Assembly (NCBI GenBank): GCA_963932145.1
Contig: OZ010587.1
Location: 106,481,439 to 106,545,438 of the forward strand
From: Acanthosepion lycidas
Taxonomy: Eukaryota > Mollusca > Cephalopoda > Sepiida > Sepiidae
Length of the DNA: 64,000 bases
Reading direction: 5' to 3'
The notes beneath the pieces were generated by a model. It saw only the letters and a program-made list of their open reading frames with translations, was not told the DNA's origin and ran no database searches. This document shows positions 11,513-21,047 of this stretch, piece after piece. Position numbers and translations under genes: made by a program. The stretch's first letter is position 1; each line of letters begins with the position of its first letter.

Positions 11513-11516
<4 letters not shown>

Positions 11517-11568
<52 letters not shown>
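11517..11568. repeat. (TA)n
   Basis: About 26 TA units ending at the start of the half-palindrome. Confidence 0.97.
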
Positions 11569-11569
<1 letters not shown>

Positions 11570-11572
<3 letters not shown>

Positions 11573-11638
11573 AGGTAATAAATCCGTTGGTATATAATCC
11601 AAGTGGATGCTAGTAATATCAAATATTAAAACTGATCC
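11570..11638 (+). mobile_element. Half copy of the 8536-8676 palindrome
   Basis: ACAGGTAATAAATCCGTTGG through ATATTAAAACTGATCC matches one arm of the palindrome with divergence. The second arm is absent. Confidence 0.65.
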
Positions 11639-11689
11639 ATGAAAAAGGGGCCAAAATATTCATTATAACAGAGCATATAAATTACACAG

Positions 11690-11948
11690 CGAAATCCAAA
11701 ATTACCCCATCTAGAGAGAGGATAGATATCTTCCAACTGACTTATGGTTGTCAGTTCAAATAGATCTATCCACCCCGGGTTGCCTGCCTGCGTGCCTCGC
11801 TCGCTCGGTCCCATCCCCGTCTGCCGTAAGCGGCGAATGCGCTTCGTGTAACAAGCTTTGCTTTTTCATTTCTTTTTTCGACACTCACTCATGAGATGAC
11901 GAGGCATAGTTACACGCGTCCTTATGAGGTAATTTTGGATTTTGTTGT

Positions 11949-11953
<5 letters not shown>
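11690..11953. mobile_element. Inverted-repeat element with GC-rich centre
   Basis: Ends are inverted: GCGAAATCCAAAATTACC (11698-11715) and GGTAATTTTGGATTTTGTTG (from 11930). The centre (about 11770-11840) is unusually GC-rich for the window and has short CCTGCCTGCGTGCC-type repeats. No coding content. The right end touches a TA tract. Confidence 0.65.

Positions 11954-12005
<52 letters not shown>
11952..12005. repeat. (TA)n
   Basis: About 27 TA units between an inverted-repeat element and a family 2 copy. Confidence 0.97.
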
Positions 12006-12008
<3 letters not shown>

Positions 12009-12071
12009 CTGACGATTGCATATAGCATGAAACAGACTGTCGCCTCTAAGTGTTGATTTCTATGTTCACTG

Positions 12072-12072
<1 letters not shown>
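12006..12072 (+). mobile_element. Dispersed repeat family 2, terminal module
   Basis: GGCCTGACGATTGCATATAG and GACTGTCGCCTCTAAGTGTT, about 67 bp, with TA tracts on both sides. Confidence 0.8.

Positions 12073-12113
<41 letters not shown>
12073..12113. repeat. (TA)n
   Basis: About 20 TA units. Confidence 0.97.
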
Positions 12114-12115
<2 letters not shown>

Positions 12116-12855
12116 ATTATTTTTTTAATGTTTCCATCTCGACATAGAAATTACGATGTTGCAAAGCCAAAACTTAAATCTTAAATTTAAAATTTGAAGT
12201 TCTGTTCCATTTTCAAGCGATGCTGTGAATAAACTTCGAAAAAATTGATTTACTCTATTTATAAGGCAAATAGTATTATATATTTAAGATGGTGAATGTA
12301 TAAGAATTCAGAATTTTTCATTAAGTGGCTGTTGGCTTTTTTGACGAATGAAGATACAAGTATAATGCTTATGTTGCAAATTGAAAGTCAGTTAAGTTTA
12401 GGTGCGGGTTGGTGATTTCTATCTGTTGATAATGACTTCCTTTTATGCGGACGTGTTATCAATGTTTCGTTTTTTATTTTATTGTGGCTTATAATACAAT
12501 ACATTTGGCATTTATATTTAATCTTTATTTATTTTCTTCTATTCTAAAACTAGACCGAGATTTTCTTGAAGGGGTTTTCAAATATGATTAAATTATATTA
12601 TTTATATTTATACTTTTATTTATAAAGATCTAAATTACTATATTTATTTCATTTACTAATAAACTATATATGGTATTGTAAAATTAAAATATTAGAATTT
12701 AATTTACGCATTTATAAATTAATTTATTAATGATCAAATAATAGATATAAAATTATGCAAATTATTTTTATAATTAATTATTTGAAAAAATAATTATAAA
12801 AATAAAATATGAGATAATGTCGACAAAAATTGCTATTTCATTTCTTTGATTTAAT
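12114..12855. other. Very AT-rich unassigned sequence
   Basis: No coding potential, tandem repeat or inverted repeat of note. Confidence 0.45.
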
Positions 12856-13375
12856 AAATAAAATGAAATAGTTTGGTTTGGCTGTTTTGTTCTATGGCAT
12901 ATCAACCACAGTGGGTCATTTAATGCCCTCAAAATTTTTGAAATACATACATAACGATAGTTTGGTAAAAAAGGTGTGTACGTATTCATATTTGGACCAT
13001 TTTTCAATTACTTATATTTTTGAGTACAATCACATTTATTACTTGTAATATTTTTTTCTCAAAAACATATTGCTGGTAATAGTTTTTTTTTTTCAAAAAT
13101 TAATTTCTGTTAATTTTTTTTTCAAAGAATTTCTGGTAATAAAACATATTTTTACACTTTTATTATGCTTTTTACCTCGGGGTTAACTACTTTCCCATAG
13201 CTGGGACCCTAACAGGTACTACCACCCCGGTCAGGGTGGACTTAGGAAAAGCAGCAATTTAGAGGTGGTTCCACGCTCCTCAAATCCTCCTTATCAGAGG
13301 CCTTGCTGTTGGACGTAGTTTATTGTTTAAACCTGGATGCGGATGAAGTTTATCATCATACCCGGGACGTTCCAT
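12856..13375 (+). mobile_element. Dispersed repeat family 5, copy 1
   Basis: Begins with GGCATATCAACCACAGTGGG and TCATTTAATGCC (from 12896). It continues with short GCTGGTAATA-type tandem words (13070-13145) and ends with CATAGCTGGGACCCTAACAG plus the inverted words CCACCCCGGTCAGGGTGG (from 13196). Related copies: 30738-31630 (split), 45825-46255, 58235-58545 (minus) and 63815-63965 (minus). No open frame is shared, so this is likely a non-autonomous element. Confidence 0.7.
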
Positions 13376-13689
13376 GGTGGGGGGGCAGTCTTACTCCTCT
13401 GCATAGTTGCAGTCAGCGTATTCTACGGCCCACAGACGACAGGGCGAAATGAAATATTAGAGAGAATTATGGGAAGGAAGAAAAGCTATAAAGCTCCTTC
13501 GAAAATAGGAGTCAGCATCTTTTTCATGTTCGTTTTGTATGAGAAAGCTTGCAAGAAGGAACAAAATTTAAGAGGAGTACGAGAGAGATCTGATCATAGG
13601 AGAACTCTATTTTTAGATATTTAGTCCTAGGAGAACTTTCTTTATATTTTTTGAACCACGTGCCCCTTAAACTGACATTTTTAACCTTC
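13376..13689. other. Unassigned sequence
   Basis: An open frame at 13337-13624 (95 codons) begins inside the family 5 repeat and shows no domain; I do not accept it as a gene. Confidence 0.4.
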
Positions 13690-14694
13690 AAGTTAGAACA
13701 ACGCCACTGAGCTTTCCTCTTTGGTCAAAACTGGCATGGATTGCTTTCATTTTAGCAATGGTTCACACGAGCATACTCTGCTGCTATAACGCCAGGAATC
13801 ACTATTTCTGGATATACCGGCGTGACATCACCCATCACAATAGACACCAACCTTGGTAACTAGGACCACTCTGTGGTAGCTATTGATATTTCGTTATGAT
13901 CATCTAATAAACGGGAAAACCCTATTCATAAGACCTCTTTCCGTTACGAACAGGCTGATTGGGACTCACTCAGTGATTTTATTCGTGACCCCACTTCGAA
14001 TGACATCTTTAACTTTCCAAATGAAAATATCGCCGCTAATGTTTCTTTTAGGGTTAAAGTCAACATGGACGCTTTCAAGCCTTCTGGGAAATATCAGGTG
14101 AAACCTCCATCTTGTACATGTTTCACACCAGCATACATGAGCCACTATAGCATACATGAGCCACTATTTTTGGCTATACCAGCGTGACAGCTCTCATCAC
14201 AACAGGCGCCTAATCGTTGAGGCACTGCATTGAATCTAACAAATTTAGCGATCAGGATTACTGGCGTGTCTGTAATAATGTATTAAATAAGTGTAAGGTC
14301 TCTATTCTTCACCTCTTCAATCAATTTGAGGTGTTAACATTCTCTGCTGACAAGTTTGAATGTTTTCCCCGTAAATTCTCCTTAAGCTCTACTTTAACTC
14401 ATCTGGAGTATGCCTGCTTAATTTCTCACTTAGAACTGTGTCTCTGTTGAGTGATATGCATATGACCTCTTCCATAGTTTCTACTATCATTTCTAACCTA
14501 GATCCCCACAAAGAATGTCGACCCGATGGTGTCCCTGTAATAATCATTAAGAAGTGTGCCCCCGAACTGGCTCATGTTCTCTCAAAACTGTATGATAACT
14601 GCCTCGCTTCCCACTTCTTTCCTGTCCACTGGAAGTCATCGTCTGTTGTTCCAGTTTTAAGAACTCTTGTGAACCGCCCGACCCATCCAATTAT

Positions 14695-14881
14695 GGTATC
14701 CGGTAAATTGCTCGACAGTAAATTGCTCGAAATTAATTGACCGACAGTAAATTGCTCGAAATCAATTGCTCTACAATAAATTGCTCGAAATCAGTTGACC
14801 GACAGTAAATTTATTGTCGAGGAATTGATTTCGAGCAAATTACTGGGGAGCAATTGATTTCGAGCAATTTACCTAGATCCC
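14695..14881. mobile_element. MITE-like insertion in the LINE, hAT-type signature
   Basis: The 187-bp insert is flanked by CCAATTAT (14687-14694) and CCAACTAT (14882-14889), an 8-bp target duplication with one mismatch. Its ends are inverted (GGTATCCGGTAAATTGCTCG against GGGATCTAGGTAAATTGCTC). The inside is made of AATTGCTCGAAATCAATTG words in both orientations. An 8-bp duplication is usual for hAT-superfamily elements, but the termini are not classical. Confidence 0.75.
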
Positions 14882-15062
14882 CCAACTATCGGCTTATTTG
14901 CATTTTACCTTTTTTGGGGGGAAGCTACTAGAGGCCCCTAATCACTGCGGAATTGGTTCATCATCTCTCATCGCGGGCCCTTTTTTCAGAAAAGCAATAT
15001 GGCTTTCGTTTCTCCAGATCAACTGCTGATGTACTGACGATAATTGCGGAAAGACTCTATCA

Positions 15063-15125
15063 TTCTCTAGAAAAAAACAAAAACAAAAAACAAAACAAAA
15101 CAAAAAAACAAAACAAAACAAAAAC
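15063..15125. repeat. (AAAAC)n-like run
   Basis: A-rich pentamer/hexamer repeat that interrupts the LINE reverse transcriptase frame after RLYHSLEK. Confidence 0.9.
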
Positions 15126-15983
15126 GGTACAGTCCGGGATGTAGCATTGCACATCTCGAAAGCCATTGACAGGTCTTCTTCACAAGCAGAAAAGTTACAA
15201 AGTTACTGTGTAGTCGGACAAATTTTTGAACTGATCCAGTCTTTCCTAACAAATCGTGAAATGAATGTCATCCTGAACGGCCACTCGTCTTGATCCTTTC
15301 CTAGTAATGCGGGAATCCCTCAGGGCTCGATGCTTGGTCCAACTCTATTTTCATTTTCATTAATGACCTCCCCGCTGACATCAGCTCTCAACTTGGCATC
15401 TACCATTTACTCCTGTCTTGATAGTAATGCTAATCAGTCCAACAAGGTCAAAATGGCAAATGATGTCCAAAACCACGTCAAGTCCGCCGTTTACTGACGC
15501 AAAACATCGCTTGTTAATTTTAATGCCTCCAAAACTAAACTTCCTTAATTATCTGATAAACTCCTTTCTGCCTCCCATCAGTATGGCTGATGCTAACCTT
15601 CAGGAAAGTGACGCGTTGCGCCTTCTCGGGCTAACGTTCTCAGCCGACATGAAGTGAAAAGACTGTATTTAATCCATTAGCAGGTCAGCTGCTAAGAAAT
15701 TCCATTCACTGTGTCACGCGAGACAATTTTTCTCTTCAGAATCTATCTTACATATCTATAAGTCTATCACTCGACCATGATTAGAATATTGCTGCCATAT
15801 ATGGTTCGGTGCTCCTGCTATTGATCTTGAGCTCCTTGATAAGATCGAAAAATGAATCAGCTATATTATCGGTCCTGATATGGTGGCTCGGCTTCAGTCA
15901 CTTTCCCACCGCCGTAAAGATACCTTTCTATGTCTTTTCTATAAATACTTTCACGGTAATTATTCGGGCGAGCTCTTCGCTAT

Positions 15984-16230
15984 AGACAATGAATTGTGCA
16001 TATGGGGACTAGTTAACATTTTCATAGAGACAATGAGGTATTATGGTGGATGTAGTAAGAAAGGTAAGTAAGAATCCGTTGTTTTGGTGTTAGGAATATT
16101 GTGGTATGTTTGGGTCAGTGTTTGAGGCTAGATAAGTTTATATTTAAGACAGAAGAAAACCATTCTTTTTCACCATTCTTTATTATTGACCTTGTGCCAC
16201 ATTTTCTGTAAATAAGCGGAAATAAATATT
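15984..16230 (+). mobile_element. 247-bp retrotransposed insertion with 12-bp target duplication
   Basis: GCTCTTCGCTAT occurs at 15972-15983 and again, exactly, at 16231-16242, and the LINE reading is continuous when the insert is skipped. The insert has no frame. It has CCTTGTGCCACAT (near 16190) and ends GGAATAAATATT, with AATAAA just before the end. This fits a retroposed transcript end or a SINE. No poly(A) is left. Confidence 0.75.
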
Positions 16231-16589
16231 GCTCTTCGCTATGGTACCTAGACTTTTTGTATTTAAACACAGTACTAGACTGACGTCGAGATCTCATCAA
16301 TTTCCAGTTGAGCTGGCTAGATGTGGCCGCAAGTTCTACTCTAGAACTTCTTGCTTTTAGAGCACCCTTCCAGTTCAATGCCAACTTTAATCTGCAAAAA
16401 TTTAAATGTAATGTCAATTGCTATCTACTCTTCTCCTGATTACTCTTTTATCGCTCCATCTGTTATTAATGTTTCTATTCCGAATTCTTCCACACTCGTT
16501 AACGCCTTGTGTCGTAGTGGCTTTATTGCCTTGCATGGAGTGATACCTATTTTTTTAAATGCTATATTTAAGGCTTAAAACGCCAAATA

Positions 16590-16806
16590 TCAAGAATAGA
16601 GCATATGTAAATATAAAATAGATATTATAGTCAACACAGAACGGCGACGGTCTGTTTCATACTTAAACGCAAATGTGTTATGTTTTTGCTCAACTATTTA
16701 TATATACATGTGACTGATGCATCACTGACCAGAAGAGCACAACACATATGGCCTAACGATTGCTTATGAGCATGAAACAGATGCTGTGTGTTAACTTTAA
16801 TGTCGA

Positions 16807-16808
<2 letters not shown>
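16590..16808 (+). mobile_element. Dispersed repeat family 2, longer copy
   Basis: Shows both the inverted words (GTCAACACAGAACGGCGACG, 16632) and the forward module (GCCTAACGATTGCTTATGAG, 16751), ending at a TA tract. The arrangement parallels 9308-9510. Confidence 0.65.

Positions 16809-16860
<52 letters not shown>
16809..16860. repeat. (TA)n
   Basis: About 25 TA units starting at the end of the family 2 copy. Confidence 0.97.
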
Positions 16861-16861
<1 letters not shown>

Positions 16862-16914
16862 ATGCATGTTTCATTAAATAATATAGACAAGTTTTTTTTC
16901 TATTTATTTTAATT

Positions 16915-16977
16915 AAAATAATGTCGTTTTCTCACATAGTAACATATGTGAGAAAACGACATTATTGTTGCACCAAC

Positions 16978-16981
<4 letters not shown>
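16915..16981. mobile_element. MADE1-like palindromic mariner MITE, left end lost
   Basis: Nearly identical to 46830-46909: AATGTCGTTTTCTCACATAG and its reverse complement meet in the middle, and the right end is GCACCAACCTAA. The left TTAGGTTGGTGC is missing. A TA tract begins at its last base. Confidence 0.9.
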
Positions 16982-17054
<73 letters not shown>

Positions 17055-17058
17055 GTAT
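16981..17058. repeat. (TA)n then (TATG)n
   Basis: About 31 TA units, then four TATG units. Confidence 0.97.
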
Positions 17059-17589
17059 ATATATGAAGAATTCATGGATTGATGGTTAATATGATATTTT
17101 TATTACTCCAAGTTTGTAACTTTTTAAGTCATAAAAACGTTGGACTAAAATTGAATTCATTGATTATTTACAAGTTTTTTGTTTACTTTTCGAATTAAAA
17201 ACAGATATGAAGTTTTTGATAAAATAATATGAATGAAGATGTGCTCTCTTTAAAAAGAAGGCAAATCGAATCCTGCTGGCATGGACGTTCTTCGTTGGCA
17301 AGCATTAAATCATACTGGGTTAAACAGTGTTTTTTTTTTATTACAGAGGGGAACCTCTTTTCGAGTCTTGCCAGGAGAAACAGTTTGCTTTACTAACCTT
17401 TCTCGAATAAGCACGCTGGTAGACGTAATACGCGCAGTTTAATAAATTTAAAATGAAGGGTCTATTTCAAATAAGAAATATCAACAATCATTACGTTTTA
17501 TTTCTTCCCGAACTACTTGATAGATAACCAAATTAAAACAATAACATTAACATTTTCTATAAAAATCAAATAGTTGTTAACTATAAGCA
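17059..17589. other. Unassigned sequence
   Basis: No recognisable feature apart from a T run at 17330-17340. Confidence 0.4.
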
Positions 17590-18190
17590 GGAAGCATTTT
17601 TTTCTTTAGAAACATTAGAAAGAAATACGCAACGTCTATTGACCAGAACAAGAAAATCAAATTAACTATATATTGTAAAAAATTTAAACCAGCTAACCTC
17701 ATTGTCAACAGCAATAATTCACCTGCAAGATCCAAATTACAGAGAAACAATATAATTTATGAATTTTCATGGTCCTTAAGGAATTGCTTTTGTGATCAAA
17801 CCAAATTCATGAATAATTATACTGAGCATACCAATACATGTCTATCAAGAAGACTTACATTACATCACTCTGATCATAACTCATTTAGGATCCATTTAAA
17901 AACACACCAAATTCCGTTTGCAAAATACAAACATAAGAGCCTCATCAATTTGTAAAAGAAATGGAAATATTGATAACAAAAAAAAGCCAAGAATCAATAA
18001 TACCAGCCATGAACACGGCCACAAGTTGTTGATCGTGTTTAGAAAATAACTAAAAATAAACATTCTCAACATTATAGATAAACATATATACCAGTTGAAA
18101 AACAAAACAAAAAAGAAATCCACGATAATGGCTAACAGAATATCCGAAAGCGCTCGGATATCTAAAACATTTGGACAGTTTTTACGCAAA
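17590..18190 (+). pseudogene. Penelope-like element 3' end (GIY-YIG region remnant and tail)
   Basis: Frames at 17610-17910 read fragments such as KPANLIVNSNNSPARSK, NNIIYEFSW and CLSRRLTLHHSDHNSF. These match the zinc-binding and GIY-YIG endonuclease region that follows the reverse transcriptase in Penelope-like elements. The sequence then becomes non-coding (17920-18060), resembling 44280-44430 (GAACACGGCCACAA in both). It ends near 18130 with GATAATGGCTAACAG followed by CCGAAAGCGCTCGG, a hairpin-plus-GAAA word typical of PLE ends. The catalytic GIY tyrosines are not identifiable. It is a dead copy. Confidence 0.65.
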
Positions 18191-18265
18191 CCATGCCCAG
18201 AAGAGAAATCATATGCAAACAAGGTACCTTGTCAATCGTCTTTAATGAAACTGGTAATATAAACG

Positions 18266-18269
<4 letters not shown>

Positions 18270-18339
<70 letters not shown>
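18270..18339. repeat. (TA)n
   Basis: About 35 TA units ending at the left arm of a foldback copy. Confidence 0.97.
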
Positions 18340-18341
<2 letters not shown>

Positions 18342-18673
18342 GAAATGGACAAAGTTCGATAATTATTTCAAGACATTTTTTTATGTCTATATGTTCTTTT
18401 TATAGATATAAATCATGGAGAATTGTAGTTTAAAAACAGTAAAATCCACCTTGCTAACCGAAACGCTCCTCTGTGGCGAAATCGGTAAAAGCACGTCAGG
18501 CTATATGACAGTATAGATACAGGTTCGATTCCTGTCGGAGGACGCATATTTTCAATGACAATTTCTCGGACATTCAGGCCGGTAAATGTCGTTAATACTG
18601 TTTATTATAAACAGAGCATTTACTTAAATATTTGTATCTATAAAAAGAACATATAAACATTAAAAAATGTCTT

Positions 18674-18677
<4 letters not shown>
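18340..18677 (+). mobile_element. tRNA-core foldback family, copy 3 (best preserved core)
   Basis: The left arm (18340-18410, ATGAAATGGACAAAGTTCG ... TTTTTATAGATATAAAT) is the reverse complement of the right arm (18613-18677, ATTTGTATCTATAAAAAGAA ... AATGTCTTAAATTATA). Between them lie the module TAAAAACAGTAAAATCCACC, the tRNA-shaped core (18467-18542) and the family tail. TA tracts touch both ends. The element has no open frame, so any movement would need enzymes from elsewhere. Confidence 0.85.
18467..18542 (+). ncRNA. tRNA-shaped core of the foldback family
   Basis: 76 nt that fold on paper as a tRNA. The acceptor is TCCTCTG with CGGAGGA (7 pairs, one G-U). The T arm is ACAGG-TTCGATT-CCTGT. 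The anticodon arm is CGTCA-GGCTATA-TGACA (four pairs plus one mismatch). The 5' half resembles eukaryotic tRNA-Asn/Ile heads (CTCTGTGGC, AATCGGT). The loop triplet in anticodon position is CTA. The base before it is G, where genuine tRNAs have U33, so I read it as a SINE-type pol III promoter and not as a working tRNA. Confidence 0.6.

Positions 18678-18712
<35 letters not shown>
18678..18712. repeat. (TA)n
   Basis: About 17 TA units. Confidence 0.97.
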
Positions 18713-18715
<3 letters not shown>

Positions 18716-19291
18716 TTTGTATCCCTGGCTTTCATGCTGCAAAATTCATAACCATACAACTGAATACGTTTGTTCTATCACAGATATTGAGCACTTTCCA
18801 CTAAGTACCGCGTATGTATATATATATATTCAAGCATGTTTCGTTAAGTAATTCAGACGTATTATGTCTATTTATTTTAGTTTTAATCCTTTCAAGTCTA
18901 CGAATTAATTTCTTGGTGGCTATAGAAAAACTGATAAAGAAAAATCCCATTTTTTTTACAAATAACTTTATTTTGACCATCTTTAGGGGTTCCATATCTT
19001 GATGGATATCTTATGCGTTAACACCGTATATTCAAAATATTCAAGATATTTTTAATTGTACTATTTTAATTTAGTATTTTTTTATATAACACTTTGCTGC
19101 TGCAAACATTTAAGTACTTTGTTGTTATACTCGCATCTGACTTTATTTGGGGCTGCAATTTTCTGATCTAAAGGTCTTTAAGTTTTTGCTGATTCGACTA
19201 ATATCTGTCTAAACTGTTATTGGGGACATGAGTATTCGTTAAAATGTTCTGAGATTGAATTATGATCATTCAAATGAAACGTAATCCTTCT
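18713..19291. other. Unassigned sequence
   Basis: 18745-18800 has a faint match to family 2 (CACAGATATTGAGCACTTT). The rest is unassigned. Confidence 0.35.
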
Positions 19292-19360
19292 CTAAATTTT
19301 TAGCTTTTTTAAAACTGCCATATAAATTTTGCTTATTCCTAGGTATCGTTAAATTTTGTA

Positions 19361-19365
<5 letters not shown>
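19292..19365 (+). repeat. Direct repeat, left member
   Basis: About 72 bp from TTAGCTTTTTTAAAACTGCC to ATTTTGTACCA recurs at 19722-19792. The 355 bp between hold a TA tract and a minus-strand PLE-end/SINE B piece. The repeat is too long for an ordinary target duplication. Confidence 0.8.

Positions 19366-19405
<40 letters not shown>
19363..19405. repeat. (TA)n
   Basis: About 21 TA units. Confidence 0.97.
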
Positions 19406-19408
<3 letters not shown>

Positions 19409-19605
19409 CGGACTATTGTCCTCATCTTTGTCGCCATATTTATTACAACGTTTCGGCCGTTGTATGCTCCGACCTTCTTCAGGTGGTTGGAATGTCGAAC
19501 TGAACCTTTTGTTTCGCTCACTGGGGTAGATTGTTCTAGTTCCACGTGCTATGTCTAATGGATGTCAGTTATCAGTTATCTTCCATTCGTAGGGACCCCC
19601 CCCAA
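19406..19605 (-). repeat. SINE B / PLE-end complex, minus-strand piece
   Basis: On the minus strand it contains CTGAAGAAGGTCGGAGCATA followed by CAACGGCCGAAACGTTGT, and further on AGATGAGGACAATAGTCCGA. The same complex is at 32526-32935, 39290-40075, 40685-41615, 48225-48500 and 56735-57610. CTGAAGA ... GAAAC surrounding a GC-rich hairpin resembles a hammerhead core. Confidence 0.7.
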
Positions 19606-19721
19606 TCATGTTAATTCAGTGATTTATAAATATGAGTGTAGTATTGGACTCTAGTTTTCTTGAATTTTTTTCCTTCCATTCGTTTTATTAATTTAACTTA
19701 GACGATATATTTGTTTGTGCT

Positions 19722-19792
19722 TTTTTTAGCTTTTTTAAAAATGCCATAGAAATTTTGCGTATTCCTAGCTATCGTTAAACTATGTACCAGGA
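19722..19792 (+). repeat. Direct repeat, right member
   Basis: Second copy of 19292-19365, with a few substitutions. Confidence 0.8.
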
Positions 19793-19888
19793 ATTTTTTT
19801 TTTACGAAGATCAGAAGCGTTTCCACATATCGAGGTTTGTTAGTAGAAGTAACGAGATTGTAGCTATTGATCGCTTGCTAGTTCTGTC

Positions 19889-20008
19889 GTGTAGTTTACA
19901 GGACCGGATATTCCCCAGGGGTCACGCTTCTGAGTACTGACCAGGCTCAACTTTGCTTAATTTCGATGCTCTAAACTGTGTTTCATATTCAGACCGTTCG
20001 TGAATTGT
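19889..20008 (-). pseudogene. 5S rRNA-derived sequence
   Basis: The minus strand over about 118 bp aligns with eukaryotic 5S rRNA. It has AAATTAAGCAAAGTTGAGCC (5S has GAAGTTAAGCAACGTCGGGCC), then TGGTCAGTACTCAGAAGCGT, GACCCCTGGGGAATATCCGG and TCCTGTAAACT. These cover the internal-control-region A box, intermediate element and C box in the right order. The 5' third is strongly diverged and several paired positions are lost, so it is a pseudogene or the head of a 5S-derived (SINE3-type) element. I see no second copy in the window. Confidence 0.8.
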
Positions 20009-21047
20009 TATACGTTTTAGCGACATCCGCTAACAAGTCCACAGGTAAACGATTATGTTTCAGTAAATGGGAGGTCTTGAGTGGCGCCTAGGAAGCATGT
20101 GACTTGACGAACTCTGTCGATATTTTTAACTGCGCCCACCGACAGTGCAGACGGTGTTGATACTCCCTGAAAGCAAGGTTCTGGGTAGCTGTAGCGAATG
20201 CGTGACACCCGACTGACGGCTAAGTATTTATCTGGCTTGGTGCCACAACCTTCTGATGTTTTACTTTGATGGTGAAAGGCGAAAGCAAGACAACAGTACT
20301 GGAATCGCCAAGGTTAGGGATATGGGTCACTGAAAGTATTCACTTCCATTAAAACTGAAAAACAGCCGTTTTGCTAAAAAAAAAAAAAAAACGAAAATCA
20401 ATATGACCACCGCCGACGACATTTTAGTATTGGAGCGCTATATTATACTCTATCTAACTGACACTGAAATCGCATATTTTCTATATCTAATGTTTTTAAC
20501 ATAAAGTTTTCGAACATCTAATCTTCATTTCTCGCCAGGTTTCATGGCCATCATCAGTCCTATGACCTGGAATGTCATAGGATCACTGTGTAAGTGAGCA
20601 TCTGACCAGCTCTCTCCACACGTCTCAGTAGATATGCATTCATGCGTAGTGTGTCACTAGTAAAATAAACCTGGCGGAACCCATTCCTCACCTGATCAGA
20701 CCGCGGCTGATGTCTCCTGACTTGAAGGTTCGAACTGGCTACGGACGCAGATGTTTGTTCCATTGGTGGGGACTCTCCGCCCTCGCCGTTGATTTCTGAG
20801 ATCTCATCTCATCATCGACCCGGATATACTGCCAGTAGTTCGGCCCCCGTGTGAAAATTTAGCCCCCATCCAGTGAAAACTCACTGTAGTAATTGTCTCT
20901 CAAATGAACTCCTCAAGTTTAATTCAGGAGAAAAAGGCAACCTCTCCATATTGGCTTTAAAATATCTTGTCTATAATTTCTTTTCACAGATTCTTTTTTT
21001 AAGCGTTTCACCCCAAGCAAGACTGGAAGCCACTAGCATGCAAAGGT
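20009..21047. other. Unassigned, relatively GC-rich sequence
   Basis: Adjacent to the 5S-like piece and less AT-rich than the surroundings. The minus-strand frame 20575-20763 has no domain. It could be the body of an old retroelement; no motif supports a class. Poly(A) at 20374-20390. Confidence 0.35.

Larger units (their letters stand above)
13690..16590 (+). pseudogene. LINE of the jockey/CR1 group, decayed copy
   Basis: Plus-strand frames carry the family in order. There is an endonuclease-reverse transcriptase linker (FRYEQADWDSLSDFI, about 13945). RT strands follow: DPHKECRPDGVPVIII and CAPELAHVLSKLYDNCL at about 14496-14600, then KQYGFRFSRSTADVL near 14990. GIPQGSMLGPTLFSF lies near 15310. 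The YADD catalytic box is lost (GIYHLLLS). The C-terminal region follows: LRLLGLTFSADMK near 15620, and SHRRKDTFLCLFYKYFHG near 15905. Stops and shifts are frequent. A motif corresponding to RNHYFWIYRRD occurs twice (13785 and 14150), so the 5' part is partly duplicated. Three younger insertions are listed separately. Related 3' halves: 21048-21915, 41840-42800 and 44780-45660. Confidence 0.85.

Noticed and set aside
13337-13624. 95-codon frame with a hydrophobic N-terminal segment
   Set aside because: Its start lies in the family 5 repeat; a signal-peptide-like stretch alone is weak evidence.
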